DNA of 64,000 nt from Limiplasma sp048370855. Lineage in GTDB: Bacteria; Bacillota; Clostridia; Christensenellales; Aristaeellaceae. Below, piece after piece: positions 51,089 through 60,152 of this stretch. The position numbers were made by a program, and so were the translations under genes. The stretch lies in NCBI GenBank assembly GCA_048370855.1, contig DBGEOK010000008.1, positions 1-64,000 on the forward strand, given 5' to 3'. Under the pieces are notes generated by a model that had not been told where the DNA came from, searched no databases, and worked only from the letters and a program-made list of their open reading frames with translations. The stretch's first letter is position 1. Each line of letters starts with the position of its first letter.

Positions 51089-54013
51089 ATGAAGATTGAT
51101 TTGACCTGCCCTGTCGAGCTCTGGCAGTATGCCATGCCCACGGAGGACGGCTCCGAATGCACCTTTGTAATGAACAACCTGAGCGATAAGGTCGTAACCT
51201 CCGTTCAGGTGACCATGTCTTGCTTTGACCAGGAGGATATGCTGCTCTTTCGGCAGACGGAGCGTATTCAGGGGCTGAAGGCGGGCGTGGGCGAGCGCTT
51301 CAGCATCATGCTGCTGCCCTCGCAATGGCGGGATGTGGAAGGCGTCGATCTGACCATCGAAAAGGTATGGTTTGACGACGCCACCATCTGGCGGCGCGGA
51401 AACGCGCCTCTGACCAGCTATGCGCCCAATAACCTGCCCAACGGCCGCTCCCTGGACCAGCTCCGGTTTGTGGCCGGCAAGGACGCGGTAGGCTACCCCC
51501 AGGTTCAGGATCAGGTATGGCTGTGTATATGCGGGCGGGCCAACCCGCTGGAGAGCGAGCGCTGCTGCCGCTGCGAGCGAAAGAAGGATTCGGTTTTTGC
51601 CAGCTTTACCCGGCAAAACGTGCAGCAGGTTATCGCCGTGCATGAGCGGAAGCTGGCGGAAACCGCCCGGCGCGCGCGGGAGGAAAGCAGCTTGCTTGTG
51701 GAAAAGGAGCAGAAGCAGCGCATCTCCAAGCGCCGCAGGCTCAGGCAGATGGTCAAGCTCTCGCTTTCGGCGGCCTGCCTGCTCGCGGTGGTGGGCGTGA
51801 TCGTTATTTGGGGCGTGCCGACCATGAGGTACAACGCCGCGGTCAGGCTGCTGAAAGACGGCAGCTTTGACGACGCCCGCGCCGCCTTTTCCGAAATGGG
51901 CGAATACCGCAACGCTGAAACGCAGCTTTTGGAATGCGATTATCAGGAGGCGAAGGCCAACCTCAACGCGGGCGGGAAGGACGGGCTTGTAAAGGCCGCG
52001 GACGCGTTCAAGGCGCTGGGAGAGTATGGCGAGAGCCAATCGCTGTATCAGCAGGCGATTTACGAGCTGGGGGACCTCTACCTTCAGGAGGGCGGCTATG
52101 AAAGCGCCGCGGAGAACTTCCAGTCCCTGGGAGACTATGAGGACAGCGAGGACAAGCTGCATGAGTGCGCCTATCGCCAGGCGGAGGTGATGCTTGCCGG
52201 CGGAAACTATGCCGCCGCGCGCGTGCTGTATGCCGGCCTGGGCGGATATAAGGATTCGGCGCTGAAGGTACAAGCGACGGTCTATGGGGAGGGCAAGGCG
52301 GCCTTTGACGCGGGGGAATACGAAGAAGCGGCCGCCCAGCTTGCCCAGGTCGGGGCGTATGAGGATGCGGCGGAGCTGGTGAAGCAGGCGAATTATCAGC
52401 TTGCGGAACAGAAGCTTTCAGAGGGGGCCACCGAGGAAGCCGGGAGCCTGTACCTGAAGGCGGGCGATTACCTGGACGCGGAGGCAAAGGCGAACGATTG
52501 TATTTATCAGCTTGCCCAGGATCAAAAGCGGGCGGGAGATTATGCGGGGGCGGCGGAGCTCTTCGCGCGCATTCCCGGCTACCTGGACAGCGACGGCCAG
52601 GTGCAGACCTGCGTATACCAGCAGGCGATGGCGCTGAAAGGAACGGGAGATTACGCCAACGCGGCCGCTCTGCTGGAAACCGTGTCCAGCTATGACGACG
52701 CCCGCGAGCAGCTTTATGAATGCAACTATCATTTGGCCATGGCGGCGGTCGAGGCCGGAGACGACGCGCTTGCGGAGACGCTGCTGGAAAATGTGGACCG
52801 TTATGAGGACAGCGAAAAGCAGCTCCGGCAGGTTCGGTACCGCCTGGCGGAAGCGTCGGTGGAGCGGGGCGATTACGCCGCGGCGCTTACCCGCTATGAG
52901 GCGCTGGGCAGCTACCGCGACAGTGCAAGCAAGGCCAGGCAGTGCAAATATGAGCTTGCCAGGGAGCAGCTTGCGGCGGGACTGTACGACGAGGCGATGA
53001 AGAGCTTCGAGGCGCTTGGAAACTACCGGGACAGCGAGGCGCTGATGGAGGAGGCGGCAACCCGGCTTGCGGAGACCTATCAGGCGTCGGGGGATACGCA
53101 AAGCGCGAGGGAGCTTCTTCAGAGCTTACCGGAAGGCGGGAAAGCCTCGGAGCAGCTAGCCGCCATGACCATGGCCGAGGCGGAAAAGCTGGAGGCGGCC
53201 GGCGATTATGAAGGCGCGGGCGAGCTTTATCTCTCGCTCGGCGCCCTGCCGGAAGCGCAGACGCGGTATCGCGCCTGCCAATACGCCCTGGCGCTGAAGC
53301 TGAAGCAGTCCGGCGACCTGCCCGCCGCAGGGGCGGCCTTCCTTGCGCTGGGAGATTATGAGGACGCGGCGGCCCAGGGGGAGCAATGCTATGCCGACTA
53401 TTTTGGCAAGGCGGCGGAGCCGGCGCGCGCGTCCATGGAGGCCAAGGACTATTTAAGCGTGATTACCGCGCTGGACGGCTTTGACATGACCGACCTGCCC
53501 GAAAGCTATCGGGATTTGCCGGAGCTTTACAACGAGGCATGCTATCAGTACGCCGAGCAGCTTTACCGCGACGGTCGGCCCTATGAGGCGTTGCCGTTTT
53601 ACCAACGCGTGAGCGGCTACCGCGACGTGGCGGAAAAAAAGCTGACGCGCCGCGCCTATTTAATCCTGGGCGCGTGGCAGTCCTCCACGGGCAAGACCGC
53701 GGCCTTCCGTTCAGACGGCACCTGCGACCTGATGGGCGAAACCCTCTTTTTCCGCGTCAGCAACTTCAGCCTCTATACAGGCACGGAGGCGTCGAACATG
53801 ACGGTGACGCACAAGCTGAGCAGCATCGACCAAACCTCGATGAGCCTGAGGGATGTGCGGGACGGCCGGGATGTGGTCTACAAGCTGGAGCGTATAGCGG
53901 AGGCTGAAGCGCCTGCCCCCACGCCCGCGCCGGCGGCCTCTGAAACGCCCGCTCCCGCCATTGGCGCGGAGGACATGCTGGTAACGGAGGACGAGGATGC
54001 GCCCAATCCATGA
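51089..54013 (+). CDS. 974-residue zinc-ribbon, single-helix, 37-residue-repeat membrane protein
   Basis: Three parts are seen. Residues 1-215: cytoplasmic beta-rich region with a zinc ribbon WLCICGRAN...CCRC (about 143-163) and a basic charged helix (165-215). Residues about 221-246: one membrane helix. Residues about 250-850: some 16 TPR-like repeats of about 37 residues, consensus Y-x-x-A-x-x-L-x-x-G-D-Y-x-x-A-x-x-x-F-x-x-L-G-x-Y-x-D-S, many ending in Cys. A small beta domain (GAWQSSTGKTAAFRSDG) and a Pro/Ala tail close the protein. Function unknown; likely an extracytoplasmic scaffold. Confidence 0.85.
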   Translation: MKIDLTCPVELWQYAMPTEDGSECTFVMNNLSDKVVTSVQVTMSCFDQEDMLLFRQTERIQGLKAGVGERFSIMLLPSQWRDVEGVDLTIEKVWFDDATIWRRGNAPLTSYAPNNLPNGRSLDQLRFVAGKDAVGYPQVQDQVWLCICGRANPLESERCCRCERKKDSVFASFTRQNVQQVIAVHERKLAETARRAREESSLLVEKEQKQRISKRRRLRQMVKLSLSAACLLAVVGVIVIWGVPTMRYNAAVRLLKDGSFDDARAAFSEMGEYRNAETQLLECDYQEAKANLNAGGKDGLVKAADAFKALGEYGESQSLYQQAIYELGDLYLQEGGYESAAENFQSLGDYEDSEDKLHECAYRQAEVMLAGGNYAAARVLYAGLGGYKDSALKVQATVYGEGKAAFDAGEYEEAAAQLAQVGAYEDAAELVKQANYQLAEQKLSEGATEEAGSLYLKAGDYLDAEAKANDCIYQLAQDQKRAGDYAGAAELFARIPGYLDSDGQVQTCVYQQAMALKGTGDYANAAALLETVSSYDDAREQLYECNYHLAMAAVEAGDDALAETLLENVDRYEDSEKQLRQVRYRLAEASVERGDYAAALTRYEALGSYRDSASKARQCKYELAREQLAAGLYDEAMKSFEALGNYRDSEALMEEAATRLAETYQASGDTQSARELLQSLPEGGKASEQLAAMTMAEAEKLEAAGDYEGAGELYLSLGALPEAQTRYRACQYALALKLKQSGDLPAAGAAFLALGDYEDAAAQGEQCYADYFGKAAEPARASMEAKDYLSVITALDGFDMTDLPESYRDLPELYNEACYQYAEQLYRDGRPYEALPFYQRVSGYRDVAEKKLTRRAYLILGAWQSSTGKTAAFRSDGTCDLMGETLFFRVSNFSLYTGTEASNMTVTHKLSSIDQTSMSLRDVRDGRDVVYKLERIAEAEAPAPTPAPAASETPAPAIGAEDMLVTEDEDAPNP

Positions 54014-55283
54014 GCCCAAACCGGGCGAACGGCTGGAAATCGGGGTCCTGTATGGGTTTAGGGCTTTGATGGTGCTCTTTGTGGCGAACTATCATATTTG
54101 GCAGCAGGGCTGGCTGCCTCAGTATTTCACTTTGTTCGGCCGACAGGTGGATTTTGATTTTTTCACGCGCTCAGGCTATCTGTTCGTGGACGGGATGATT
54201 TTGCTGAGCGGCTTTTTGTTATACCTGCCGTACGCGCGGCAGCGCCTCGAGGGAACGCCCGTAGCGGGAATCGGTCGGTTTTATTTAAACCGGCTGATCC
54301 GGATTGTTCCGTCGTACCTGTTTTCGGTGGCAATCGCGCTGCTGTGCTTCGCGCTGCCGCAGCAAGCGTTTGCAACGCCCGACGCCATGCGCCGCGATGT
54401 GTTGGCGCACTTGACGTTTACCTTTCCCTTTTGGCGGGAGACCTACCTGTTTACGCCCCTCAACGGCGTGCTGTGGACCGTCGCCATCGAAATGCAGTTT
54501 TACCTCATCTTTCCGCTGCTGGCGAAGGCGGCTCAGAAAAGGCCCTTGCCGACGTTTTCGCTGATGGCTGCGGCGGGGCTTGCTTACCGCGCGTACGTGG
54601 CCCGCTATGCTCCCGATACCGCCATGCTGATTAACCAGCTCCCAGCTTTTTTGGACGTTTACGCCCTGGGGATGATGGGGGCGATCGCGTTCTGCCATAT
54701 CAGGCGGCTTTTTGCCGAGGCGGATGCGCGGCAAAGGACGCTTGTGCGGATATCGGCGGCGCTCGCCTTTGTCGGAGGCGTTTGCGCGGTGCTTCTGCTT
54801 CTCCGCCTCCAATCGCAGGCAAGCCTTTCCGGCTTTGAGGCGCTCAGGCTCTCGCAGATGAGGGTTCGGCTGCCGCTGGCCGCGGCGCTTCTTGGCTGCA
54901 TGCTGGGGGCCGCATACCTGCCGGAATTGGCGCAGCGGCTCCTGAATAACCGCCTGACGCGCTTTTTATCCGCCATTTCCTTCAACCTGTATATCTGGCA
55001 TCAGATTTTGGCCGTGCAGATGCGCGGGGCCTGGTTTCCGGATACGCTGCATTCGGACCCCGGGCTCCAGCGCGCTTATACGGCACTGTGCTTTTGCGCG
55101 TCCATCGTCGCTGCGATGCTCGTCACCTTCGGCCTGGAACAGCCGGTGACGCGGCTTGCAAATAAAGGAATTGAAAAACTGGAGAGGAAGAAAAAGCATG
55201 AGAGATCCGCGCTTGGAAAAGCTGAGCCGCCAACTGATACGCTACTCGTGCGCGTTGAAGAAGGGCGAAAGGGTGCTGATTGA
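53997..55283 (+). CDS. Acyltransferase-3 family membrane protein (OafA-like)
   Basis: 428 residues with about ten helices. The family start LYGFRALMVLFVANYHIWQQGW has the catalytic-type His (NYHIW), followed by the R-x-x-R region (LNRLIRIVPSYLF). Such proteins O-acylate sugars of wall or membrane glycans. Overlaps the repeat protein by 17 bases and the aminopeptidase gene by 86 bases, so the three are probably one operon. Confidence 0.88.
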   Translation: MRPIHEPKPGERLEIGVLYGFRALMVLFVANYHIWQQGWLPQYFTLFGRQVDFDFFTRSGYLFVDGMILLSGFLLYLPYARQRLEGTPVAGIGRFYLNRLIRIVPSYLFSVAIALLCFALPQQAFATPDAMRRDVLAHLTFTFPFWRETYLFTPLNGVLWTVAIEMQFYLIFPLLAKAAQKRPLPTFSLMAAAGLAYRAYVARYAPDTAMLINQLPAFLDVYALGMMGAIAFCHIRRLFAEADARQRTLVRISAALAFVGGVCAVLLLLRLQSQASLSGFEALRLSQMRVRLPLAAALLGCMLGAAYLPELAQRLLNNRLTRFLSAISFNLYIWHQILAVQMRGAWFPDTLHSDPGLQRAYTALCFCASIVAAMLVTFGLEQPVTRLANKGIEKLERKKKHERSALGKAEPPTDTLLVRVEEGRKGAD

Positions 55284-56316
55284 GGCCTTTGAGGTTGATA
55301 CGGCGTTTGTGACCGCGCTTGTCCGGGAGGCGTACGCCGTCGGAGCCGTGCCGTCGGTCGTTTTGCGCGACAACGCTGTACAGCGGGCGTTGATGATGGG
55401 CGCTACCGCTGAAAAGTGGGACGAGGAAGCCGGCGTTGACGCGCGGCGCATGAGCGGCATGGACGCGTATATCGGCATTCGCGGAGGAAGCAACAGCTAC
55501 GAGTCATCCGACGTTCCCGCGGCGCAGACGAGCTTGTACATGAAGCACTACAACGCGCCCGTTCACGGGCAGATCCGGGTGCCCAAAACCCGCTGGGTCG
55601 TGCTCCGCTATCCGACTCCCGCCATGGCGCAGCTTGCGGAGACGAGCCTGGAAGCCTTCGAGGACCATTACTTTAACGTCTGCTGCCTCGACTATGCCAA
55701 AATGAGCGCGGCGATGGACGCGCTGGTCGCGCGCATGGAGGCGACCGACCGGGTGCATATCGTCGGGCCGGGGACGGACCTCTCCTTTTCCATCAAGGGG
55801 ATGCCCGCCGTCAAGTGCGACGGCAGGCTGAACATACCGGACGGCGAGGTGTTTTCCGCGCCCGTGCGGGACAGCGTCAACGGCGTGCTTCAATACAACA
55901 CCCCGAGCCTGTACCAGGGAAACGTCTTTGAGCATACTTGCCTGACCTTTGAAAACGGAAAAATCGTAAAGGCGGAAAGCAGCGATACAAAGCGGAGCAA
56001 TCAAATTTTTGACACGGACGAGGGCGCGCGCTATGTGGGCGAGTTCGCCATCGGGGTCAATCCTTATATTACCAAGGCGATGAAGGATACGCTGTTTGAC
56101 GAAAAAATTGCCGGCAGCTTCCATTTTACGCCCGGTAGCTGCTACGACGAATGCCCCAACGGCAACCATAGCGCCATACACTGGGATCTGGTCTGCATTC
56201 AGACGCCCGAATACGGCGGCGGGGAAATGTATTTTGACGGCGAGCTGGTGCGCAAGGACGGGCTGTTTGTGACGGAGGAGCTGAAGGCGCTGAACCCGGA
56301 GAATCTGAAGTCGTGA
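55198..56316 (+). CDS. M29-family aminopeptidase (AmpS/PepS-like)
   Basis: 372 residues, cytosolic metallo-aminopeptidase. VHIVGPGTDLSFSIKGMPAVKCDGRLNIPDGEVFSAPVRDSVNG and NGNHSAIHWDLV give the metal ligands (Glu, His, His, Asp) of family M29. ATG 55198 has GAGAGGAAG upstream, inside the end of the acyltransferase gene. Confidence 0.92.
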   Translation: MRDPRLEKLSRQLIRYSCALKKGERVLIEAFEVDTAFVTALVREAYAVGAVPSVVLRDNAVQRALMMGATAEKWDEEAGVDARRMSGMDAYIGIRGGSNSYESSDVPAAQTSLYMKHYNAPVHGQIRVPKTRWVVLRYPTPAMAQLAETSLEAFEDHYFNVCCLDYAKMSAAMDALVARMEATDRVHIVGPGTDLSFSIKGMPAVKCDGRLNIPDGEVFSAPVRDSVNGVLQYNTPSLYQGNVFEHTCLTFENGKIVKAESSDTKRSNQIFDTDEGARYVGEFAIGVNPYITKAMKDTLFDEKIAGSFHFTPGSCYDECPNGNHSAIHWDLVCIQTPEYGGGEMYFDGELVRKDGLFVTEELKALNPENLKS

Positions 56317-56505
56317 GCGGAAGCCCCGCGGCGCAATGCCAGGGCGCTTGAGCGCCGTGCAGACCGCGTCAGAAGGCGGAGCTTCCCGCGCGAAGGCGCC
56401 TTCATGCGTTTGCCTGGAACCCCAAAAACTGACCGGCGGGGGCCTGCCTTAGACAGCGGCGCTGCCGCCAGGGCGTGAAGAACGAGGAGCGCTCGCCGGT
56501 ATCAG

Positions 56506-56819
56506 GTGAAAGCGTTCAGAACGAAAGATGATAGGGGGTTCCCGCCTGTGACACCGGCGGGGCTTCTCCGCAATCCGAATCGCCGCCCGTTGCCCTGCCG
56601 GGCGGCGTTCTCATTTTGCGCTTTGGGAAACTTTACGCTCCGCGCGGCAGCCCGATGGGCTGGCACGCCCAAGCGTATCCTCCGGATGGCTTTCATCTTC
56701 GGCGGACGGATCGCTCCCCTCCGTCACACTGAATCATCCTTGGGCCGCGAACGCGGCCCAAGCAAAGGGATTCCCAAGGGCAAAGCCCTTAGGCGGCGGG
56801 TTTGGGAGGCGGAGCCTCC
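56506..56819 (+). repeat. Dispersed repeat, modules D and C, best-preserved copy
   Basis: D: 56506-56690, from GTTCAGAACGAAAGATGATA to the CGCGCGGCAG region, with stem CGCCCG...CGGGCG. C: 56741-56819, three perfect hairpins: TGGGCCGCG-AA-CGCGGCCCA, AAGGGC-AAA-GCCCTT and GGAGGC-GGA-GCCTCC. No reading frame is conserved between copies, so the signal is structural. Lies between the aminopeptidase gene and rfbA; the rest of 56317-56885 holds nothing else that I recognise. Confidence 0.75.
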
Positions 56820-56885
56820 AGCGTCCCTTTCCGCTCGAGCCCCTTGCTTTGCCATAAGTGGGAAGGGGGCTGCCATCACGGCGGT

Positions 56886-56914
56886 TTGCATTGCGGGTTT
56901 ATCCAGTGTATAAT
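56886..56914 (+). promoter_or_regulatory. Promoter for rfbA-rfbB
   Basis: TTGCAT (56886-56891), 17-base spacer, TATAAT (56909-56914), 60 bases before the rfbA start. Confidence 0.75.
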
Positions 56915-56973
56915 GTCATAAGACACAGGACGGTATGTCATATGCAAAAGCGCCATTCGAAAGGAGCACGGTC

Positions 56974-57879
56974 ATGAAGGGCATTCTTCTCGCGGGAGGG
57001 GCGGGGACGCGCCTGTATCCGCTGACGATGGTTACCAGCAAGCAGCTGCTGCCCGTTTACGACAAGCCCATGATTTACTACCCGCTTTCCACGCTGATGC
57101 TGGCGGGCATCCGCGACATCCTGATTATTTCCACCCCTGAGGACACGCCCCGCTTCCGCAACCTGCTTGGGGATGGCAGCCAGTTTGGCATTGCGCTGAG
57201 CTATGCCGTCCAGCCTTCCCCAGACGGGCTGGCGCAGGCGTTCCTGATTGGCGAGGAGTTTATTGGCGGCGAGCCGTGCGCCATGGTGCTGGGAGACAAC
57301 ATCTTTTATGGCAACGGCTTTTCAGCCATGCTTCACGACGCGGTACGCAACGCCGAACGCGGCAAGGCGACGATTTTTGGGTATTATGTCAACGACCCGG
57401 AGCGCTTCGGCATTGTGGAACTCGACGAGGCCGGCACGGTTCTTTCGGTGGAGGAAAAGCCGAAGAACCCCAAGAGCAACTATTGTATCACCGGCCTTTA
57501 TTTTTATGACCGACGCGTGACGGATTTTGCCAAAAGGGTACGGCCGAGCGCGAGGGGAGAGCTGGAGATTACGGCCCTGAACGACCTGTACCTGCGGGAT
57601 GGATCGCTCCACGCAAAGGTAATGGGGCGGGGCTTTGCATGGCTGGATACCGGAACCATGGACAGCCTGATCGACGCGGCAAATTTTGTTCAGCTCATCG
57701 AGAAGCGGCAGAGCGTCAAGATTGCCGCGCTGGAGGAAATTGCGTATACAAAGCGCTGGATCAGCCGGGAAACGTTGCTGGCCGCGGCGGAGCGATACGG
57801 GAAATCCCCCTACGGAGAGCATTTAAAGCGCGTGGCGGAAGGCCGGATCCTTTATGATCGGCTAACAGGCGAAAGATGA
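56974..57879 (+). CDS. rfbA: Glucose-1-phosphate thymidylyltransferase
   Basis: 301 residues; dTTP + glucose 1-phosphate to dTDP-glucose, first step of dTDP-rhamnose and other deoxysugars. GILLAGGAGTRLYPLTMVTSKQLLPVYDKPMIYYPLSTLMLAGI is the RmlA signature. ATG 56974 with AAAGGAG upstream. The last codons and stop are the start of a three-fold tandem repeat. Confidence 0.97.
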   Translation: MKGILLAGGAGTRLYPLTMVTSKQLLPVYDKPMIYYPLSTLMLAGIRDILIISTPEDTPRFRNLLGDGSQFGIALSYAVQPSPDGLAQAFLIGEEFIGGEPCAMVLGDNIFYGNGFSAMLHDAVRNAERGKATIFGYYVNDPERFGIVELDEAGTVLSVEEKPKNPKSNYCITGLYFYDRRVTDFAKRVRPSARGELEITALNDLYLRDGSLHAKVMGRGFAWLDTGTMDSLIDAANFVQLIEKRQSVKIAALEEIAYTKRWISRETLLAAAERYGKSPYGEHLKRVAEGRILYDRLTGER

Positions 57880-58158
57880 GGGAGGGGCAAGGCCCCGACG
57901 AGGCGCCGAAGTTTTGATAAAAAAACGAACGCCGTACCCGCGACGCCCTACTAAGGGCGGGGCGGGCGAAAGATGAGGGAGGGGCAAAGCCCCGACGAGA
58001 CGCCGAAGTTTTGATAAAAACGAACGCCGTACCCGCGACGCCCTACTAAGGGCGGGGCGGGCGAAAGATGAGGGAGGGGCAAGGCCCCGACTAGGCGCCG
58101 AAGTTTTGATAAAAAACGAACGCCGTACCCGCGACGCCCTACTAAGGGCGGGGCGGGC
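57869..58158 (+). repeat. Three tandem 95-97-base repeats between rfbA and rfbB
   Basis: Units begin at about 57869, 57966 and 58061 with GCGAAAGATGAGGGAGGGGC. The first unit includes the rfbA stop codon, so later units carry copies of the gene end. Each unit has stems GGGGC-AAG-GCCCC and CGCCCT-ACTA-AGGGCG. Units differ by only a few bases, so the duplication is recent. Confidence 0.9.
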
Positions 58159-58176
58159 GAATAAGGAGGCACAGCA

Positions 58177-59196
58177 ATGACCATTCTGGTAACGGGCGGG
58201 GCCGGGTTTATCGGCGGCAACTTTATCTACTACCTGCTCAAGCAGCATCCCGAGGATCGCGTTGTCTGCCTTGACGCGCTGACGTACGCCGGAAACCTGG
58301 AAACGCTTGAGGCGGCGATGGAAAACGAGCGCTTCCGCTTTGTCAAGGGCGATATCGCGGACTGGGAGGCGGTGGAGCGCCTGTTTGCGGAGGAAGCGCC
58401 GGACATCGTCGTCAACTTCGCGGCGGAGAGCCACGTCGACCGTTCCATAACAGACCCGGAGGTCTTCCTGCGCACCAACGTCATGGGCACGCAGGTCTTG
58501 TTGGACGCCTGCCGCAAGCATGGAGCGACCCGATATCATCAGGTAAGCACGGACGAGGTTTACGGCGATCTGCCTCTCGACCGCCCGGACCTATTCTTTA
58601 CGGAGGAAACGCCCATCCATGCGTCGTCCCCATATTCGGCGAGCAAGGCCGCGGCCGACCTGCTGGTTCTGGCCTATGCGCGCACCTTCGGGCTGCCGGT
58701 CAGCATCACGCGCTGCTCAAACAACTATGGGCCCTACCATTTCCCGGAGAAGCTGATTCCGCTGATGATTTCCCGCGCGCTGAACGATCAGCCCCTGCCG
58801 GTATACGGCAAGGGCGAGAACGTCCGCGACTGGCTGTATGTGGAGGATCATTGCTCTGCGATTGACCTGGTGATGCGCCTGGGGCGCGAGGGCGAGGTGT
58901 ACAACGTTGGCGGCCATAACGAGCGCACCAACCTGGAGGTGGTCAAGACCGTGCTTCGGGAGCTTCATAAGCCGGAAAGCCTGATTACCTTTGTAACCGA
59001 CCGTCCCGGTCATGACATGCGCTACGCGATCGATCCCTCCAAGATTCACGCGGAGCTGGGCTGGCTGCCCCGGACGCGCTTTGAGGACGGGATTCGGGAG
59101 ACGGTGAAGTGGTATCTGGAGCACCGCGGCTGGTGGGAGCGCATCCTTGCGGGGGAGTACCAGGGATATTATGAAAAGATGTACGGCAATCGGTAA
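58177..59196 (+). CDS. rfbB: dTDP-glucose 4,6-dehydratase
   Basis: 339 residues; makes dTDP-4-keto-6-deoxyglucose. Rossmann motif TGGAGFIGGNF, STDEVYGDL, and catalytic YSASKAA. ATG 58177 with AAGGAGG. No rfbC or rfbD follow; the keto sugar could feed the aminotransferase at 30.6 kb. Confidence 0.97.
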   Translation: MTILVTGGAGFIGGNFIYYLLKQHPEDRVVCLDALTYAGNLETLEAAMENERFRFVKGDIADWEAVERLFAEEAPDIVVNFAAESHVDRSITDPEVFLRTNVMGTQVLLDACRKHGATRYHQVSTDEVYGDLPLDRPDLFFTEETPIHASSPYSASKAAADLLVLAYARTFGLPVSITRCSNNYGPYHFPEKLIPLMISRALNDQPLPVYGKGENVRDWLYVEDHCSAIDLVMRLGREGEVYNVGGHNERTNLEVVKTVLRELHKPESLITFVTDRPGHDMRYAIDPSKIHAELGWLPRTRFEDGIRETVKWYLEHRGWWERILAGEYQGYYEKMYGNR

Positions 59197-59210
59197 AGGG
59201 GCGTAAAGCG

Positions 59211-59681
59211 GTGAAAATTCGACGGTTTGTGGAAGCGGACAGGGAGCTGTATGTAGAGCTGGCGGACGCGTTTTACCACTCGCCGGCCGTGCTCCACGCA
59301 ATTCCCCGCGAATATATGGAGCGGACCTTTGACGAGATGATGCGCTCGGACGCGTATGTGGACGGTTTTTTGCTGGAAAGCGGCGAGGGAGAGGCGATGG
59401 GCTATGCGCTGATTGCCAAAACGTTCTCGCAGGAGCCGGGAGGGCTGGCCGTCTGGGTGGAGGAGCTAAGCGTGCTGCCGAAGTTTCGCGGACGCGGCGT
59501 GGGCACGGAGGTTCTGAAATGGCTGGAGGACTATTATCCCGGATGGAAACGCATCCGTCTGGAGGTGGAGCGCGACAACGAGCGGGCGATTCAGCTTTAT
59601 GAGCGGCTGGGCTATGAGGAGCTGCCTTATTACCAAATGCTGAAGGATCGCGGGCCCGACGGGGGCCAAGCGCAGGCGTAG
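59211..59681 (+). CDS. GNAT-family N-acetyltransferase
   Basis: 156 residues. VEELSVLPKFRGRGVGTEVLKWLED holds the acetyl-CoA loop (RGRGVG) and ERDNERAIQLYERLGYEELPYYQML the C-terminal motif. Starts with GTG, 14 bases after rfbB, so it may acetylate an amino sugar of the same pathway; substrate not shown. Confidence 0.88.
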   Translation: MKIRRFVEADRELYVELADAFYHSPAVLHAIPREYMERTFDEMMRSDAYVDGFLLESGEGEAMGYALIAKTFSQEPGGLAVWVEELSVLPKFRGRGVGTEVLKWLEDYYPGWKRIRLEVERDNERAIQLYERLGYEELPYYQMLKDRGPDGGQAQA

Positions 59682-59859
59682 CGGACGGCCGGCGTCGGTC
59701 AGGCCAGACCTTCCGCAGGGCCTTTGCGGCGCGGAAAGTAACGGAGATCATCAATATTCATAGCATCCGCAGACGATCATTATTCTCCATAATCAGGCGG
59801 TTCAACAGGCGAATGAGGAGCCGCATGAATGGAGGGCAAGCCGGTAGGGCTTCGGCGGT

Positions 59860-60017
59860 TAAAACGAAAAGCTATCCCGCATGCGACCCCGGCAAGGGCG
59901 CTCCTCAAGCTTATCCGTCGCCCCTTTACCCGTCCCTGGGCCGCGAACGCGGCCCAAGAAAAGGGATTCCAAAGGGCGAAGCCCTCAGGCGGCGGGTTTG
60001 GGATGCGGCGCCGCCCA
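59860..60017 (+). repeat. Dispersed repeat, D remnant plus module C, copy at 59.9 kb
   Basis: Short D-like start (ACGAAAAGCTATCCC) followed by C at 59937-60017: TGGGCCGCG-AA-CGCGGCCCA, AGGGC-GAA-GCCCT and a shortened third stem (GCGGC-GCCGC). Same order and orientation as at 56.5 kb. The rest of the 59682-60073 gap shows nothing recognised. Confidence 0.65.
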
Positions 60018-60073
60018 ACGCCCATATCGCTGCATGCAGAAAGTTGATTTTCCCGCCCTTGCAGAAATTTCCC

Positions 60074-60102
60074 TTGACAAAGCGCGCGCGCTTATGCATA
60101 AT
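60074..60102 (+). promoter_or_regulatory. Promoter of the pyrC-carA-carB operon
   Basis: TTGACA (60074-60079), 17-base spacer, CATAAT with TG before it (60097-60102). No PyrR-type attenuator is visible in the roughly 45-base leader. Confidence 0.75.
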
Positions 60103-60152
60103 TAACAATTGAATATACGGTGCTCAACATGCGCGCGGAAGGGGAGCTGAGC

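Noticed and set aside
50510..52273. 587-residue minus-strand open frame
   Set aside because: Spans the end of one gene and the start of another on the plus strand; no domain, odd residue use (Arg, His, Gln-rich).
57869..58158. CRISPR-like array
   Set aside because: Units are about 96 bases and contiguous with no unique spacers, and there are no cas genes.
60103..60152. PyrR attenuator before pyrC
   Set aside because: The leader is only about 45 bases and has no binding-loop or terminator structure.
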